This document shows, piece by piece, positions 26,031 through 34,910 of a stretch of 64,000 nucleotides of DNA. The stretch is from Pedobacter sp. PLR. Lineage in GTDB: Bacteria; Bacteroidota; Bacteroidia; Sphingobacteriales; Sphingobacteriaceae. Under the pieces are notes generated by a model that did not search any database, had not been told where the DNA came from, and saw nothing but the letters and a program-made list of their open reading frames with translations. How positions within the stretch are numbered: the first letter of the stretch is position 1; every line of letters starts with the position of its first letter. Where the stretch lies: NCBI RefSeq assembly GCF_026239675.1, contig NZ_JAPIVQ010000008.1, forward strand, positions 62,001 to 126,000, read 5' to 3'. The position numbers and the translations under genes are program-made.

Positions 26031-26465
26031 CTATAATATTCTGTTGACTACGTTTCCTTTCGCGTCAAAAACTACTTTCTTTTCTTCTCCGATTTTCTTG
26101 AATTCTACTTTATAAAGGAATACTTTTCCTTCTTCAAACTGATCAACATCATCGATTCTATAACCACTATAGTTCTTCTTGATCACATTTAATACTGCTG
26201 CCGGCAGCTCTTTCGATGTGATTTCTTTTTTATGTTTAACGATCGATCCTTTGTTCGTAAACCAGACTTCATGATCACGTCTGCCGATATCAAAATCTGC
26301 GTTATACAAATCACCCTTCAATTCCCATTCTACTTTTGTAGCATTTGGAAAAACTTTCTGAAAGGAATTCCGCACGGCTACAGGAACGTCTTTTGCCGGA
26401 ATATCCTGTGCATAAGTGAGGCCGGAGAACAACATGGCTACTGCTAATAATAGTCTTTTTTTCAT
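26031..26465 (-). CDS. Secreted PepSY-like (DUF2874) protein
   Basis: A 144-residue periplasmic protein: signal peptide MKKRLLLAVAMLFSGLTYAQ, then two PepSY-like/BLIP-like repeats, VPVAVRNSFQKVFPNATKVE and LPAAVLNVIKKNYSGYRI, each followed by a strand with D/E-rich turns. I start at 26465 rather than 26525, because the longer frame puts 20 unrelated residues before the signal peptide. The family is common in Bacteroidota and of unknown function, perhaps a protease inhibitor. Monocistronic. Confidence 0.85.
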   Translation of the reverse strand: MKKRLLLAVAMLFSGLTYAQDIPAKDVPVAVRNSFQKVFPNATKVEWELKGDLYNADFDIGRRDHEVWFTNKGSIVKHKKEITSKELPAAVLNVIKKNYSGYRIDDVDQFEEGKVFLYKVEFKKIGEEKKVVFDAKGNVVNRIL

Positions 26466-26639
26466 GGTAAATGATTTTATGTTTCCCTGCCATACCACAA
26501 AGAAAGCGCCTAAATTTACCGGCAAATCAAATTAAGCAAAACAATAGTGTTCTTTAACGCTTAAACAGCCATTTGAACGCGATTATTTTAATCCCTAAGG
26601 ATGAAAATGATTTTCCAATGCCTGTAAAAGAATACGTTA

Positions 26640-27164
26640 CTAAGCCTGAGGATGCAGCTTATGCCCTGCTTTTTTCCTATAGAAAGAATCGATAATAATC
26701 AATAGCATTCCGCCCATAATTGATAGGTCTGCGGCATTAAAAACACCGGTCTGAAACACAATAAAATCAATGTGCAGAAAATCTGTGACTGATCCATAAA
26801 GGATTCTGTCATATAAATTACCAATCCCACCACCAATCACACAGCAAACCCCAAAAACCATGGTAGGACTCAGGTCCTTTCTGGTGAACACGAAATAAAC
26901 ACCCATTACTAAAACCGCTACAGGCATCAATAAAAGCAGGACAAATTTAACTCCCGAATGAAGAGAATCACCCATACTCAAAAAAGCACCGGAGTTTTCA
27001 ACTTTAGTCAGCGTGATGTACTCACTGAAAAGTTTTATATTTTCATAATAATCTATGTGTTCTCTGACAATAGACTTGCTGATTTGATCACAGCCCACAT
27101 TTAACAATATAATTACTAAGATCAGCACCTTACCCGCCAGACCACTAAATTTACTTTTTTCCAT
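26640..27164 (-). CDS. lspA: Lipoprotein signal peptidase (signal peptidase II)
   Basis: Cleaves the signal peptide of prolipoproteins after diacylglyceryl modification, in the inner membrane. A 174-residue protein with four hydrophobic helices. Catalytic aspartates D119 in GIGNLYDR and D146 in FNAADLSI are present, as are the conserved N-terminal DQISKS and VENSGAF. It is of normal length. No ileS or lgt lies alongside. It would serve the lipoproteins in this window (SusD, DUF4397, SdiA-regulated protein). Confidence 0.96.
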   Translation of the reverse strand: MEKSKFSGLAGKVLILVIILLNVGCDQISKSIVREHIDYYENIKLFSEYITLTKVENSGAFLSMGDSLHSGVKFVLLLLMPVAVLVMGVYFVFTRKDLSPTMVFGVCCVIGGGIGNLYDRILYGSVTDFLHIDFIVFQTGVFNAADLSIMGGMLLIIIDSFYRKKAGHKLHPQA

Positions 27165-27270
27165 TTTGGCACCTCAATTGATAAATGTGGGAATAGTATT
27201 TTTTAATTCAAATGACACATTCTTCAAATGAGAACGCGATATTGCCAATATTAATCAATAAAAAGAACTT

Positions 27271-27753
27271 ATGAAATCACTTTTCTTTTCCCTTTTATTC
27301 ACTGCATTTTCAATTGGCGCATTTGCGCAGGGACTGGTACCAGGATCAACAATGCCTAATGCTGTTTTTTACAAGGAGAATGCCGCTAAATTTTCTACTG
27401 ACCAGATCCCAAAAGGTAAAAAATCACTGATCATGTTCTTTGATGCCACCTGTGAACATTGTCAGAAAGTAGCTGGAAACCTAAGTAAAAATACAAAAGA
27501 GCTTTCCAATGTTAACTTGTACCTGGTTTCTCAGGACGTATTTCGTTCCATCAATTACTTCGTAGATACTTTCGCAAAACCTTTAAAAACCATGAAAAAC
27601 GTGACAACCCTACAAGACAAGGACTATGTTTTCATTCCGTTATTTCATCCCAGACAATACCCATCTTTATACCTATACGGAGCAGATAAGAAACTGATCT
27701 TATTCTCCAGTAATGAAAAAGATGTGCCCAAATTCCTTAATCTAATGAAATAA
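27271..27753 (+). CDS. Exported thioredoxin-like protein
   Basis: A 160-residue periplasmic protein with signal peptide to ~residue 20 and a thioredoxin/redoxin fold: strand SLIMFFDAT, redox pair C61-EH-C64, and a later cis-proline region HPRQYPSLYLYG. Probably a thiol-disulfide oxidoreductase or reductase of envelope proteins. It is a single gene divergent from lspA. ATG 27271 gives a clean signal peptide. Confidence 0.85.
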   Translation: MKSLFFSLLFTAFSIGAFAQGLVPGSTMPNAVFYKENAAKFSTDQIPKGKKSLIMFFDATCEHCQKVAGNLSKNTKELSNVNLYLVSQDVFRSINYFVDTFAKPLKTMKNVTTLQDKDYVFIPLFHPRQYPSLYLYGADKKLILFSSNEKDVPKFLNLMK

Positions 27754-27789
27754 GGAATTCAAACACATCCATCTGTCAAGTGATCAGAG

Positions 27790-27835
27790 GTTGTCAAATG
27801 ATAATGATAAAAAGTTATGGATATCATTTGACAAC
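27790..27835. repeat. Perfect 14-bp inverted repeat
   Basis: GTTGTCAAATGATA (27790-27803) pairs with TATCATTTGACAAC (27822-27835) across an 18-base loop. It sits just after the thioredoxin-like gene and before a stronger terminator hairpin at 27841-27883. Possibly a first terminator or an mRNA 3' stem. Confidence 0.6.
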
Positions 27836-27840
27836 TTAAT

Positions 27841-27883
27841 AAATGAAAATGCCAATTGAAAGTATCAATTGGCATTTTCATTT
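27841..27883. terminator. Bidirectional 19-bp terminator hairpin
   Basis: A perfect 19-bp stem (27841-27859 with 27865-27883, core GAAAATGCCAATTGA) has a 5-base loop and A/T-rich ends serving as U-tracts in both directions. It lies between the convergent thioredoxin-like and prolyl oligopeptidase genes. Confidence 0.85.
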
Positions 27884-27899
27884 TATTTATCATTTCCGG

Positions 27900-30035
27900 T
27901 TACTTTTTATAATTAACCCCCATGTTATAAAACAGGAAAGCCCATCTGTCAGCAATCTCTTCTATTGCCTTATCGGTTGGTTTTCCTGCCCCATGACCGG
28001 CATTGGTCTGTATGCTGATTAAAACCGGTGCATCACCAGCCTGATCTCTTTGTAAGGCTGCTGCAAATTTAAAAGAGTGAGCAGGAACCACACGGTCATC
28101 ATGATCAGCAGTTGTAATCAATGTTGCAGGATACTTAACCCCTGGTTTTAAAGCATGAACCGGTGAATATTTGTACAGGTATTCAAACATCTCTTTTGAG
28201 TCTTCAGCTGTACCATAATCGTAGTTCCAACCTGCACCAGCAGTAAATTTATGGTAACGAAGCATGTCCATTACCCCTACCGCAGGGAAGGCCACCTTAA
28301 ACAAGTCAGGACGCTGCACCATCGTAGCACCAACCAACAAACCGCCATTTGAACCGCCCATACTCGCCAGGTAATCTTTTGAAGTATATTTACTGGCAAT
28401 CAGGAACTCTCCCGCAGCAATAAAATCATCAAAAACATTTTGCTTTTGTAATTTCGTTCCAGCCAGGTGCCATTTTTCACCATACTCTCCGCCACCGCGC
28501 AGATTGGCTACTGCATAAACACCACCTTGCTCCATCAGTACAATATTAGCCGTACTAAATGCCGGAGTCAGACTGACATTAAAACCTCCATAACCATATA
28601 AAACAGTAGGGTTTTTACCATTCAGAACAATGCCTTTTTTATAGGTAATGATCATTGGTACCTTAGTACCGTCTTTTGAAGGATAAAATACTTGCTTAGA
28701 CTCATAATTCGAAGGATCAAAATCCACTCCGGATTTCTTATAAACCTCCGACTTACCATTTGCGATCGCATATTTAAAGATCGTTGATGGATACACATAA
28801 GAAGTGAAAGTATAGTACAACTCCTTATCCTCTTTTTTACTTCCAAAACCACCGGCTGTTCCGATACCAGGAAGCTTGATTTCATGCTCCATTTTGCCGT
28901 TCATATCATATTGCAAGACCATTGATACTGCATCTTTGATATAATTGGCGAACAATTTACCACCACCTGTAGAAGGACTCAATACGTTTTCAGTCTCTTT
29001 AATCAGCTCTTTCCAGTTTTCAACACCAGGGTTAGCAGCATCTACTGTCACCACACGACCGTTAGGCGCATTCAGATTAGTATAGATGAACAACTTCGTT
29101 CCAATGTTATCAATGATATTATGGTTCTTATCAAAATTAGCTACTACAGGAACAATTGCGCCATCCTTAGCCTTAAGGTCTTTGAGATATAACTCATTAC
29201 CAGAAGTAGAATTTGCCGCAGAAATGATCAGGTAACGTTCATCTTCCGTTAAACCGGCACCGATATAACGTCTCGGGGTTTTGTCGCCACCAAAAATCAA
29301 TTGATCTTCCTTTTGGGCAGTACCCAACTGGTGAAAAAACAGTTTATGGTATTGAGTTAGTCCCGATAATTGACTTCCTTCTGCTGGTTTATCATAGCTA
29401 CTGTAGTAAAAACCATTATTCCCTTGCCAGGCGATTCCTGAAAACTTCACATCGGTCAGTGTTTCACCAACTACAGATTTATCACTTGCTTTCAATACGA
29501 TCACTTTTGTCCAGTCGGAACCTCCATCTGAAACCTGATAAGCCACCATGCTTCCATCTTTTGAAAAGTTTACACCTGCCAAAGAACTGGTTGCATCTTT
29601 TGAAAATGTATTGGGATCAAGAAAAACCTCCGGTTCGCCACCTTCTTTCTGGCGGTATAACACACTCTGATTCTGTAGGCCTGTATTCTTGTAATAATAA
29701 GTATAGCCACCTTCTTTAAATGGCTGAGAATACTTTTCATAATTCAACAGTTTTTTCAGGCGTTCCTTGATGTCATTCCGGTAAGGAATTTTCGCCAGAT
29801 ATTCTTTAGTCACCGCATTCTGTGCTTCTACCCATAATTTAGTCTCTTCCGACCGGTCGTCTTCCAACCAACGGTAAGGATCTGTTACAGTAGTACCAAA
29901 GTAAGTGTCTTTTACGTTTTCTTTTTTCGTTTCAGGGTAAATCATAGGTGTTTTTGGGGTATTACTCAGCTGGGCTTCCGCAACGAATGGAAGCATAACG
30001 GCGAGAAATATTAACCCTTTGCCTGAGTTTTTCAT
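27900..30035 (-). CDS. Prolyl oligopeptidase (S9A), exported
   Basis: A serine peptidase cleaving short peptides after proline. 711 residues: signal peptide to ~21, N-terminal DPYRWLEDDRSEETKLWVEA motif of S9A, seven-bladed propeller (~80-420), then an alpha/beta hydrolase. The catalytic serine is in MGGSNGGLLVGA, aspartate in TADHDDRV and histidine in NAGHGAGK. Full length. It starts five bases after the NUDIX gene stop, so the two are co-transcribed. Periplasmic location is inferred from the signal peptide. Confidence 0.95.
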   Translation of the reverse strand: MKNSGKGLIFLAVMLPFVAEAQLSNTPKTPMIYPETKKENVKDTYFGTTVTDPYRWLEDDRSEETKLWVEAQNAVTKEYLAKIPYRNDIKERLKKLLNYEKYSQPFKEGGYTYYYKNTGLQNQSVLYRQKEGGEPEVFLDPNTFSKDATSSLAGVNFSKDGSMVAYQVSDGGSDWTKVIVLKASDKSVVGETLTDVKFSGIAWQGNNGFYYSSYDKPAEGSQLSGLTQYHKLFFHQLGTAQKEDQLIFGGDKTPRRYIGAGLTEDERYLIISAANSTSGNELYLKDLKAKDGAIVPVVANFDKNHNIIDNIGTKLFIYTNLNAPNGRVVTVDAANPGVENWKELIKETENVLSPSTGGGKLFANYIKDAVSMVLQYDMNGKMEHEIKLPGIGTAGGFGSKKEDKELYYTFTSYVYPSTIFKYAIANGKSEVYKKSGVDFDPSNYESKQVFYPSKDGTKVPMIITYKKGIVLNGKNPTVLYGYGGFNVSLTPAFSTANIVLMEQGGVYAVANLRGGGEYGEKWHLAGTKLQKQNVFDDFIAAGEFLIASKYTSKDYLASMGGSNGGLLVGATMVQRPDLFKVAFPAVGVMDMLRYHKFTAGAGWNYDYGTAEDSKEMFEYLYKYSPVHALKPGVKYPATLITTADHDDRVVPAHSFKFAAALQRDQAGDAPVLISIQTNAGHGAGKPTDKAIEEIADRWAFLFYNMGVNYKK

Positions 30036-30040
30036 AAATT

Positions 30041-30454
30041 CTATTTATTCGTTAATAATGAAGTATTATTTGAAGGATTCAGATACTGATGAACAATCGG
30101 AATATCCGCTTCGGCCCAATCGCAATTTAGTAAATCTGAAGGCTCCATCCAAGCGTAAGCCGCATGCTCTTTCAGGAGAATTGTTCCGGCAACAATACGA
30201 CATAAAAAAGGTAGCAGAAGGATGGAAAACTCCGGATACTGATAGGGAGAAGCGGGCCCGGGACTGATAATTTCAACAGTAAGGTCTAACTCTTCTTTTA
30301 TTTCCCTGATCAGGCAATCTTCCGGACTTTCGCCAGGTTCAATCTTACCCCCTGGAAACTCCATTTTCAAGGGCATAGACATGGTGGCACTACGCTGAGT
30401 AACCAGCACCCTACCCGCCTCATTCACAATAATTGCACAACAAACTTCAATCAT
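30041..30454 (-). CDS. NUDIX hydrolase (MutT-like)
   Basis: A 137-residue cytoplasmic NUDIX protein. The NUDIX box runs from G36 (GGKIEPGES) to REIKEELDL (50-58), with Asp in place of the usual Gly near the end of the motif. The N-terminal VCCAIIVNEAGRVLVTQRS and sanitising-type PGGK fit the (8-oxo)dGTP diphosphatase branch. It leads a two-gene unit with the prolyl oligopeptidase. The substrate is inferred from the branch only. Confidence 0.88.
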   Translation of the reverse strand: MIEVCCAIIVNEAGRVLVTQRSATMSMPLKMEFPGGKIEPGESPEDCLIREIKEELDLTVEIISPGPASPYQYPEFSILLLPFLCRIVAGTILLKEHAAYAWMEPSDLLNCDWAEADIPIVHQYLNPSNNTSLLTNK

Positions 30455-30524
30455 AGCCGAAGATAATTAAAGAATGGCGGTATCAATAGCGCTTTCAGGA
30501 CCTGACTGAATAATTGAAACTAAA

Positions 30525-30569
30525 AAATCCGCTTATTGTTCCATTATTAAATGGTCAATAAGCGGATTT
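30525..30569 (-). terminator. Terminator after the NTF2-like gene
   Basis: A perfect 14-bp stem AAATCCGCTTATTG (30525-30538) / CAATAAGCGGATTT (30556-30569) has an inner CCAT/ATGG pairing. On the minus strand a T-run follows at 30527-30522. It ends the methyltransferase-DUF3050-NTF2-like unit. Confidence 0.85.
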
Positions 30570-30642
30570 AAAATTATTAATCCTAAAAATCCAATTACTA
30601 GTCCAAAGGAGTTCAATAATTCTCCCTTAGATTTTAAAAGGG

Positions 30643-31029
30643 CTAGTCCAGAGAAACGAACAATTCTGACTGTGTCAACCATACGCCATCAATCTTGCGC
30701 CACATGGCTGAATAATTGCCTCTGAATGATTCGGTTTTATAACTCCAGGCACCGGTTTCCCAGGCTAAAATCCCGCTGTCACCAATCACAATCGCCGAAG
30801 GAATACGCTCGAACAAAGGCGGCTTGCCTGCAAACATCTCTTTCCATGTTTTCAATAACTTCGCTTTACCTGAATACTGTCCCCCTTCACCGGAGATCAC
30901 AATGATATCATCCATCCAATATTTGGCAACTCCTGCAACATCCTGGTTAGAGATGGCCATATTTGAGTCCATCCTCGAAAGGCGGATGGCTTCTTCTTCT
31001 TGTCTTTTAAAAAATGATACTGAACTCAT
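30643..31029 (-). CDS. NTF2-like (SnoaL/DUF4440) protein
   Basis: A 128-residue cone-shaped NTF2-like fold: an N-terminal helix pair (RQEEEAIRLSRMDSNMAISN), DVAGVAKYWMDDIIVISGEG, YSGKAKLLKTWKEMFA, and closing strands with SAMWRKIDGVWLTQSELF. Members may be isomerases, cyclases or binding proteins. It is the last gene of a three-gene unit with a DUF3050 oxidase-like protein and a methyltransferase. Activity is unknown. Confidence 0.85.
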   Translation of the reverse strand: MSSVSFFKRQEEEAIRLSRMDSNMAISNQDVAGVAKYWMDDIIVISGEGGQYSGKAKLLKTWKEMFAGKPPLFERIPSAIVIGDSGILAWETGAWSYKTESFRGNYSAMWRKIDGVWLTQSELFVSLD

Positions 31030-31088
31030 AAAAAATTAGCTTCGTCTTGTTTGTTGAACTGCTAAGATGGTAAAAATGCGCCGATTTT

Positions 31089-31883
31089 CTATTGTTTTTT
31101 ACGGTTCATGATGGCCTGATACGCACCATCCCAAAGTCTGGTTCTTTTTCTTAAAGACTCCATACTCATTTCTTCTGCTGCGATCCAATGTGCCTCATTT
31201 ATGCCACAAAGTTCAGCAGTCATTTCCAATGCCAGGTGGCTATGGTGATCTCCATCCACTTCAATATGTCTGTCGAGGTAATATTTAAACAAAGAAATCT
31301 GATCCGGAAACTTCTGATTCAAGTCATTAACCATGGTTAAAAACATATTTGGAATCAGGTCTTCCCTACCAAAAGTAAAAGTACTGGCTTGTACGTGTGC
31401 TTGTTTTCCATGAATCACCTGAAAGGTAAAATCAACAAAATCTCTGGCCTCAACCGGAGTTCCTGCAGCCTGATAAGCTGCATTCATCGTTTCACCTGAT
31501 TTTAAGGCATCGATAAATCTGCCAATCGCGCTGATATCTGCTCCACATTGCTCCATGGCATCCAGGTACATTTCAAAGTGACTTTTCTTATTACCCAGGG
31601 CATCCACATCGGACTCTTCACCTGCTACGATTTCATTGATCAGGGAACGGGTATTGCCCGAACCCACCGGAAACCATGGAATGCTGGTGCAGGTCAGGTT
31701 GATCTGCAAAGCCTTCAGGAGGGACATAAAATCCCAGACTGCGTAAATATGATATTCCATAAAGATCCTTAAATCTTCCAGGTCATTGATCACACCATAA
31801 ACTTTATGCTGGATAATTTCCTGTCTCAAAGGCTCAATATGTTGTTGAATTTTTTCTAATGTGGTATTTGTTATATTTTCCAT
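31089..31883 (-). CDS. DUF3050 haem-oxygenase-like diiron (HDO) candidate
   Basis: A protein of about 264 residues, all-helical, of the DUF3050 family. This family belongs to the haem-oxygenase-like diiron oxidase group that oxidises or cleaves small molecules. Candidate metal ligands are the glutamate in MEYHIYAVWDFM, glutamates in NEIVAGEESD, and D/H residues in RHIEVDGDHHSHLALEM. I start at ATG 31883 (MENITNTT); the frame extends nine codons to 31910. It sits 50 bp after the methyltransferase and 59 bp before the NTF2-like gene. The substrate is unknown. Confidence 0.8.
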   Translation of the reverse strand: MENITNTTLEKIQQHIEPLRQEIIQHKVYGVINDLEDLRIFMEYHIYAVWDFMSLLKALQINLTCTSIPWFPVGSGNTRSLINEIVAGEESDVDALGNKKSHFEMYLDAMEQCGADISAIGRFIDALKSGETMNAAYQAAGTPVEARDFVDFTFQVIHGKQAHVQASTFTFGREDLIPNMFLTMVNDLNQKFPDQISLFKYYLDRHIEVDGDHHSHLALEMTAELCGINEAHWIAAEEMSMESLRKRTRLWDGAYQAIMNRKKQ

Positions 31884-31933
31884 GGTCGTAAAAAATGCAA
31901 ATGTATACATTCAGTACGATTATTTACCGCTGT

Positions 31934-32599
31934 TTATTTACCGGCAGTGATGACAATAATGTCTCTTTTCACATCCATACCTATATTATTTGTCACCTGC
32001 TCCTTCTCTTCCCATACTTTTATCACTTCAAAACCCACCTCTTCCAGTAAATCTTTTACCATCTGCGTGTCGTATAATTGAAAATCCCACTTGGTAAAGG
32101 GCAGTTGTTCCATGAAATTTTTGTCGGCAAAACCGATGCAAAAGTAACCGCCTGGTTTTAGCGCTTTATAAATCTCTGTAGCATAAGCTTTGGGGTCTTT
32201 CCAGAAATACAGCGTATTAACCGTGAAAATCTTATGAAAAGTCTGGTCAGGAAAATTGATATGTACACCATCCGATAAAAAAAAGGTGACTCCACCGGTA
32301 GCTACCAATTCCTGATTAATGCGGGTCGCCTCTCCGATCATAGTCTCAGAAATATCGATTCCGGTATAATGTAGTCCTTTTGCCTGTGCCATAAGCATAG
32401 CAAGGTGCGTTCCATTTCCAGGTCCGATTTCCAGCACCTGCTGTTGATCCGCAAGTTTCATGGCATCAATCGTACGCTTGATCATATTTTCATTTGAAAC
32501 AGCCATCCGTTCTCCGGTTTTCTTCCCGGCTTCACCTTTTGGCGAACTCAACTGACTACCGACTTCTTTCAATTCGTCTTCATTCATTTTATTTTCCAT
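31934..32599 (-). CDS. Class I SAM-dependent methyltransferase
   Basis: A cytoplasmic protein of about 221 residues with a Rossmann methyltransferase core. Motif I is VLEIGPGNGTHLAML, then acidic YTGIDISETMI, post-I VTFFLSDG, motif II FHKIFTVNTLYFW and motif III ALKPGGYFCIGF. The start at 32599 (MENKMNEDELKEV) is preferred because homologs of this group begin with a similar MNEEELKE helix. The frame can extend to 32641. It is the first gene of a unit with DUF3050 and an NTF2-like protein. The methyl acceptor is unknown. Confidence 0.88.
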   Translation of the reverse strand: MENKMNEDELKEVGSQLSSPKGEAGKKTGERMAVSNENMIKRTIDAMKLADQQQVLEIGPGNGTHLAMLMAQAKGLHYTGIDISETMIGEATRINQELVATGGVTFFLSDGVHINFPDQTFHKIFTVNTLYFWKDPKAYATEIYKALKPGGYFCIGFADKNFMEQLPFTKWDFQLYDTQMVKDLLEEVGFEVIKVWEEKEQVTNNIGMDVKRDIIVITAGK

Positions 32600-32824
32600 A
32601 ATTGAGCTGATTAAATCCGTAGTATCAAATTGAATGATCATTTTATCACTCGATTTGTGCTACAAGATATAAAACAAGTACGGGGAAATAAAGTTACCTA
32701 CCGGATTTCTAATGAAAACGACCATTTTCCCGCAACCCGAAAAAGAATTGATAATATTTTTCTGTTGTCTATAGTATGAAAACCGAAAGTATTGCGATAT
32801 TGCGGCCCTTTTTTAGCTATAACT

Positions 32825-33262
32825 ATGATGATGTTTTTCCTGGTTGCAATCAATGCAATGATTTTTCTTTTCCTGGCTTTTTTACATATCTATTGGGCAT
32901 TTGGCGGCACCTGGGCATTGGAAAATGCACTCCCTGTATGCTCTAACGGAGAAAAACCCTTACAACCTGGTAAAACAGGCACATTAATGGTTGCCCTTGG
33001 ACTGGTAGTTTTTGCTTTCATTACGGTAGCCAATACCGGAATTACCGGAACCTTTATTCCAATGGTCTATATCCATATTGCTACTTATTTCATTGCCGGA
33101 ATCTTTTCTTTACGTGCCATTGGCGATTTCAAATACATCGGTATGATGAAAAGTGTTAAAGGAACTGGTTTCGCAAAAGAGGATACCAGGACATATATTC
33201 CTTTGTGCCTGTTAATTTCCCTTTTTAGTTTATCAATTCCATTGATGTCTTGCGGGAAATAA
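32825..33262 (+). CDS. DUF3995 four-helix membrane protein
   Basis: A protein of about 145 residues with four transmembrane helices. AFLHIYWAFGGTWALENALP after the first helix and a loop with FKYIGMMKSVKGTGFAKEDT before the last are typical of DUF3995. Function unknown. I start at the run of ATG codons at 32825, since the longer frame to 32792 begins with TTG and adds a poor N-terminus. Monocistronic. Confidence 0.78.
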   Translation: MMMFFLVAINAMIFLFLAFLHIYWAFGGTWALENALPVCSNGEKPLQPGKTGTLMVALGLVVFAFITVANTGITGTFIPMVYIHIATYFIAGIFSLRAIGDFKYIGMMKSVKGTGFAKEDTRTYIPLCLLISLFSLSIPLMSCGK

Positions 33263-33327
33263 GAGTTCTAAGCGGAAATAAGTGATATTTCCTTAAAAAC
33301 ATCTGATGCCTTGCGAAAAACAAGTCA

Positions 33328-34803
33328 TTAACGTAGCAAAGCGGCAATCAATCTGATGCCGCGCTCCATTTCTTCGGCTTCCAAAGAAGCATAGCCCAAT
33401 CGCAATGCATTTAAAGGCTGTTCATCAAAAGAAAACCTTTCTGTGGAAATCACCTGTACCCCATTTTTCAGCAACTGTTCTGCCAGCTCAACAGTATTTA
33501 TCGGTTTCTTAAAGACCAGCCAGAAAGCAAGTCCACCTTCCGGAAGTTCATAATCCGCGACTTCTTTCATATATAAGTCCAGGTATTTAGCCATCATGCC
33601 CCTTCGCTCCCTATATACCCCTAAAGCCCTTTTTGCGTGCTTATTGACCAATCCCTCTTCCATCAGTTCGGCAACAGCATTTTCCATCACCGGATCTCCC
33701 TGACGATCGATAGTCATCCTTAATGCAGCTAAAGAATCGATAAAATGCTCCGGACCAGCCACATAGCCAACTCTTACCGCAGGTGCAATCAACTTACTTA
33801 AAGAACTGATATAAATTACGTTATGCGCATCCAGATAACTTGCCAATGGCTGCAAATTTCTGCTTCCAAAATGATAATCATGGTCATAATCATCTTCTAC
33901 AATTGCAAAACCATACTGATTAGAAAGGTTCAGCAACTGCAACCTCCGATCTGCTTTCATACTTCTGGTAGTGGGAAATTGATGGTGAGGAGTCACATAC
34001 ACCGCTTTTATGGTCTGCAACTTGCAAAGCTGTTCCAACTGCTGTACATCAATGCCCTGTTCATCCAGAGCAACAGGCAACATAATCGCTCCTGCATGCT
34101 TAAATACATCAAATGCAGGTCTGTATCCGGGATTTTCAATGGCTACGAAATCTCCCGGCTTCACTAAAACCTGAGCAGTTAAATAGAGGGCCATCTGGCT
34201 TCCTCTGGTGATACAGAGCTGATTGACATTGAAATTCAAGGCCCGATCCATGCTCAACATCGTCGATATAGCGCTCCGGAGTCGCTCCTCTCCTCTTTCA
34301 TTGGCATAACCCAACATACGCCACCTGGCCTTCTGCTGAAATATCCTTTTGTAAGCTCTGGCCAGCTCATCCAAAGGCGCAAGTTTAACATCGGGTAAAC
34401 CATCATTAAATACGATCAATGGCACATCTGTAGGAATATCTATAGGAATTCCCGCATTATATGCCGTAAAAGAGAAGTTCTTCAGGGAAGAAATGCTGTC
34501 TTCATTTTTTTGCTTGCGGCGGATCTTTTGCTTAGGGAGTTTCTCAGAAACGAAGGTTCCTTTTTTGTAAATAGCTTCCAGCCAGCCTTCTGCAATCAGT
34601 TGCTCATAAGCAAGGACCACTGTTTTCCTGTTTACGCCTATATCCTCTGCGAGGATCCTGGTTCCCGGTAAGGACATTCCTGGTTTCAGTCTGCCTTTGA
34701 GGATTTCTGCGATCAGTCCATCAGCAATTTGCTGAAAAACAGACTTTTCTCTCCCCAATTCAATATTTAATACGGTCTTCCAAGGTCTTAACATCTGGCC
34801 CAT
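33328..34803 (-). CDS. MocR/PdxR-type regulator (GntR HTH fused to aminotransferase fold)
   Basis: A 491-residue regulator: a GntR winged helix (~12-85, GMSLPGTRILAEDIGVNRKT), a linker (~88-125), then a class I aminotransferase-like domain that binds PLP. The Schiff-base lysine is K337 in SSLSKLIAP, with EDDYDHDY as the cofactor aspartate region. It is divergent from the cupin and lyase genes, which are its likely targets. PLP or an amino acid is the probable effector. Whether it controls vitamin B6 or another pathway cannot be told. Confidence 0.94.
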   Translation of the reverse strand: MGQMLRPWKTVLNIELGREKSVFQQIADGLIAEILKGRLKPGMSLPGTRILAEDIGVNRKTVVLAYEQLIAEGWLEAIYKKGTFVSEKLPKQKIRRKQKNEDSISSLKNFSFTAYNAGIPIDIPTDVPLIVFNDGLPDVKLAPLDELARAYKRIFQQKARWRMLGYANERGEERLRSAISTMLSMDRALNFNVNQLCITRGSQMALYLTAQVLVKPGDFVAIENPGYRPAFDVFKHAGAIMLPVALDEQGIDVQQLEQLCKLQTIKAVYVTPHHQFPTTRSMKADRRLQLLNLSNQYGFAIVEDDYDHDYHFGSRNLQPLASYLDAHNVIYISSLSKLIAPAVRVGYVAGPEHFIDSLAALRMTIDRQGDPVMENAVAELMEEGLVNKHAKRALGVYRERRGMMAKYLDLYMKEVADYELPEGGLAFWLVFKKPINTVELAEQLLKNGVQVISTERFSFDEQPLNALRLGYASLEAEEMERGIRLIAALLR

Positions 34804-34837
34804 TAGTTTTAGTGAAAACTGGATGATTTTAGTCCAC

Positions 34838-34845
34838 CAAAAATA
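34838..34845 (-). promoter_or_regulatory. Candidate -7 element for the MocR-type gene
   Basis: The minus strand reads TATTTTTG, matching TAnnTTTG, about 35 bp before the ATG at 34803. A TTTTG lies ~18 bp upstream as a possible -33. It lies in the shared divergent intergenic region. Confidence 0.45.
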
Positions 34846-34910
34846 AACAAATTTTGCAGTGTCAAAACGAATAAATAGTTAAAAAGAATTCACCATTAAA
34901 CGATAAGATC

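Noticed and set aside
27167..27182. Possible sigma-54 site TGGCACCTCAATTGAT before the thioredoxin-like gene
   Set aside because: The -12 part lacks the GC pair (TTGA), and no enhancer-like palindrome lies upstream.
30019..30267. 82-codon plus-strand ORF
   Set aside because: It is a shadow inside the NUDIX gene on the opposite strand; codons there follow the NUDIX frame.
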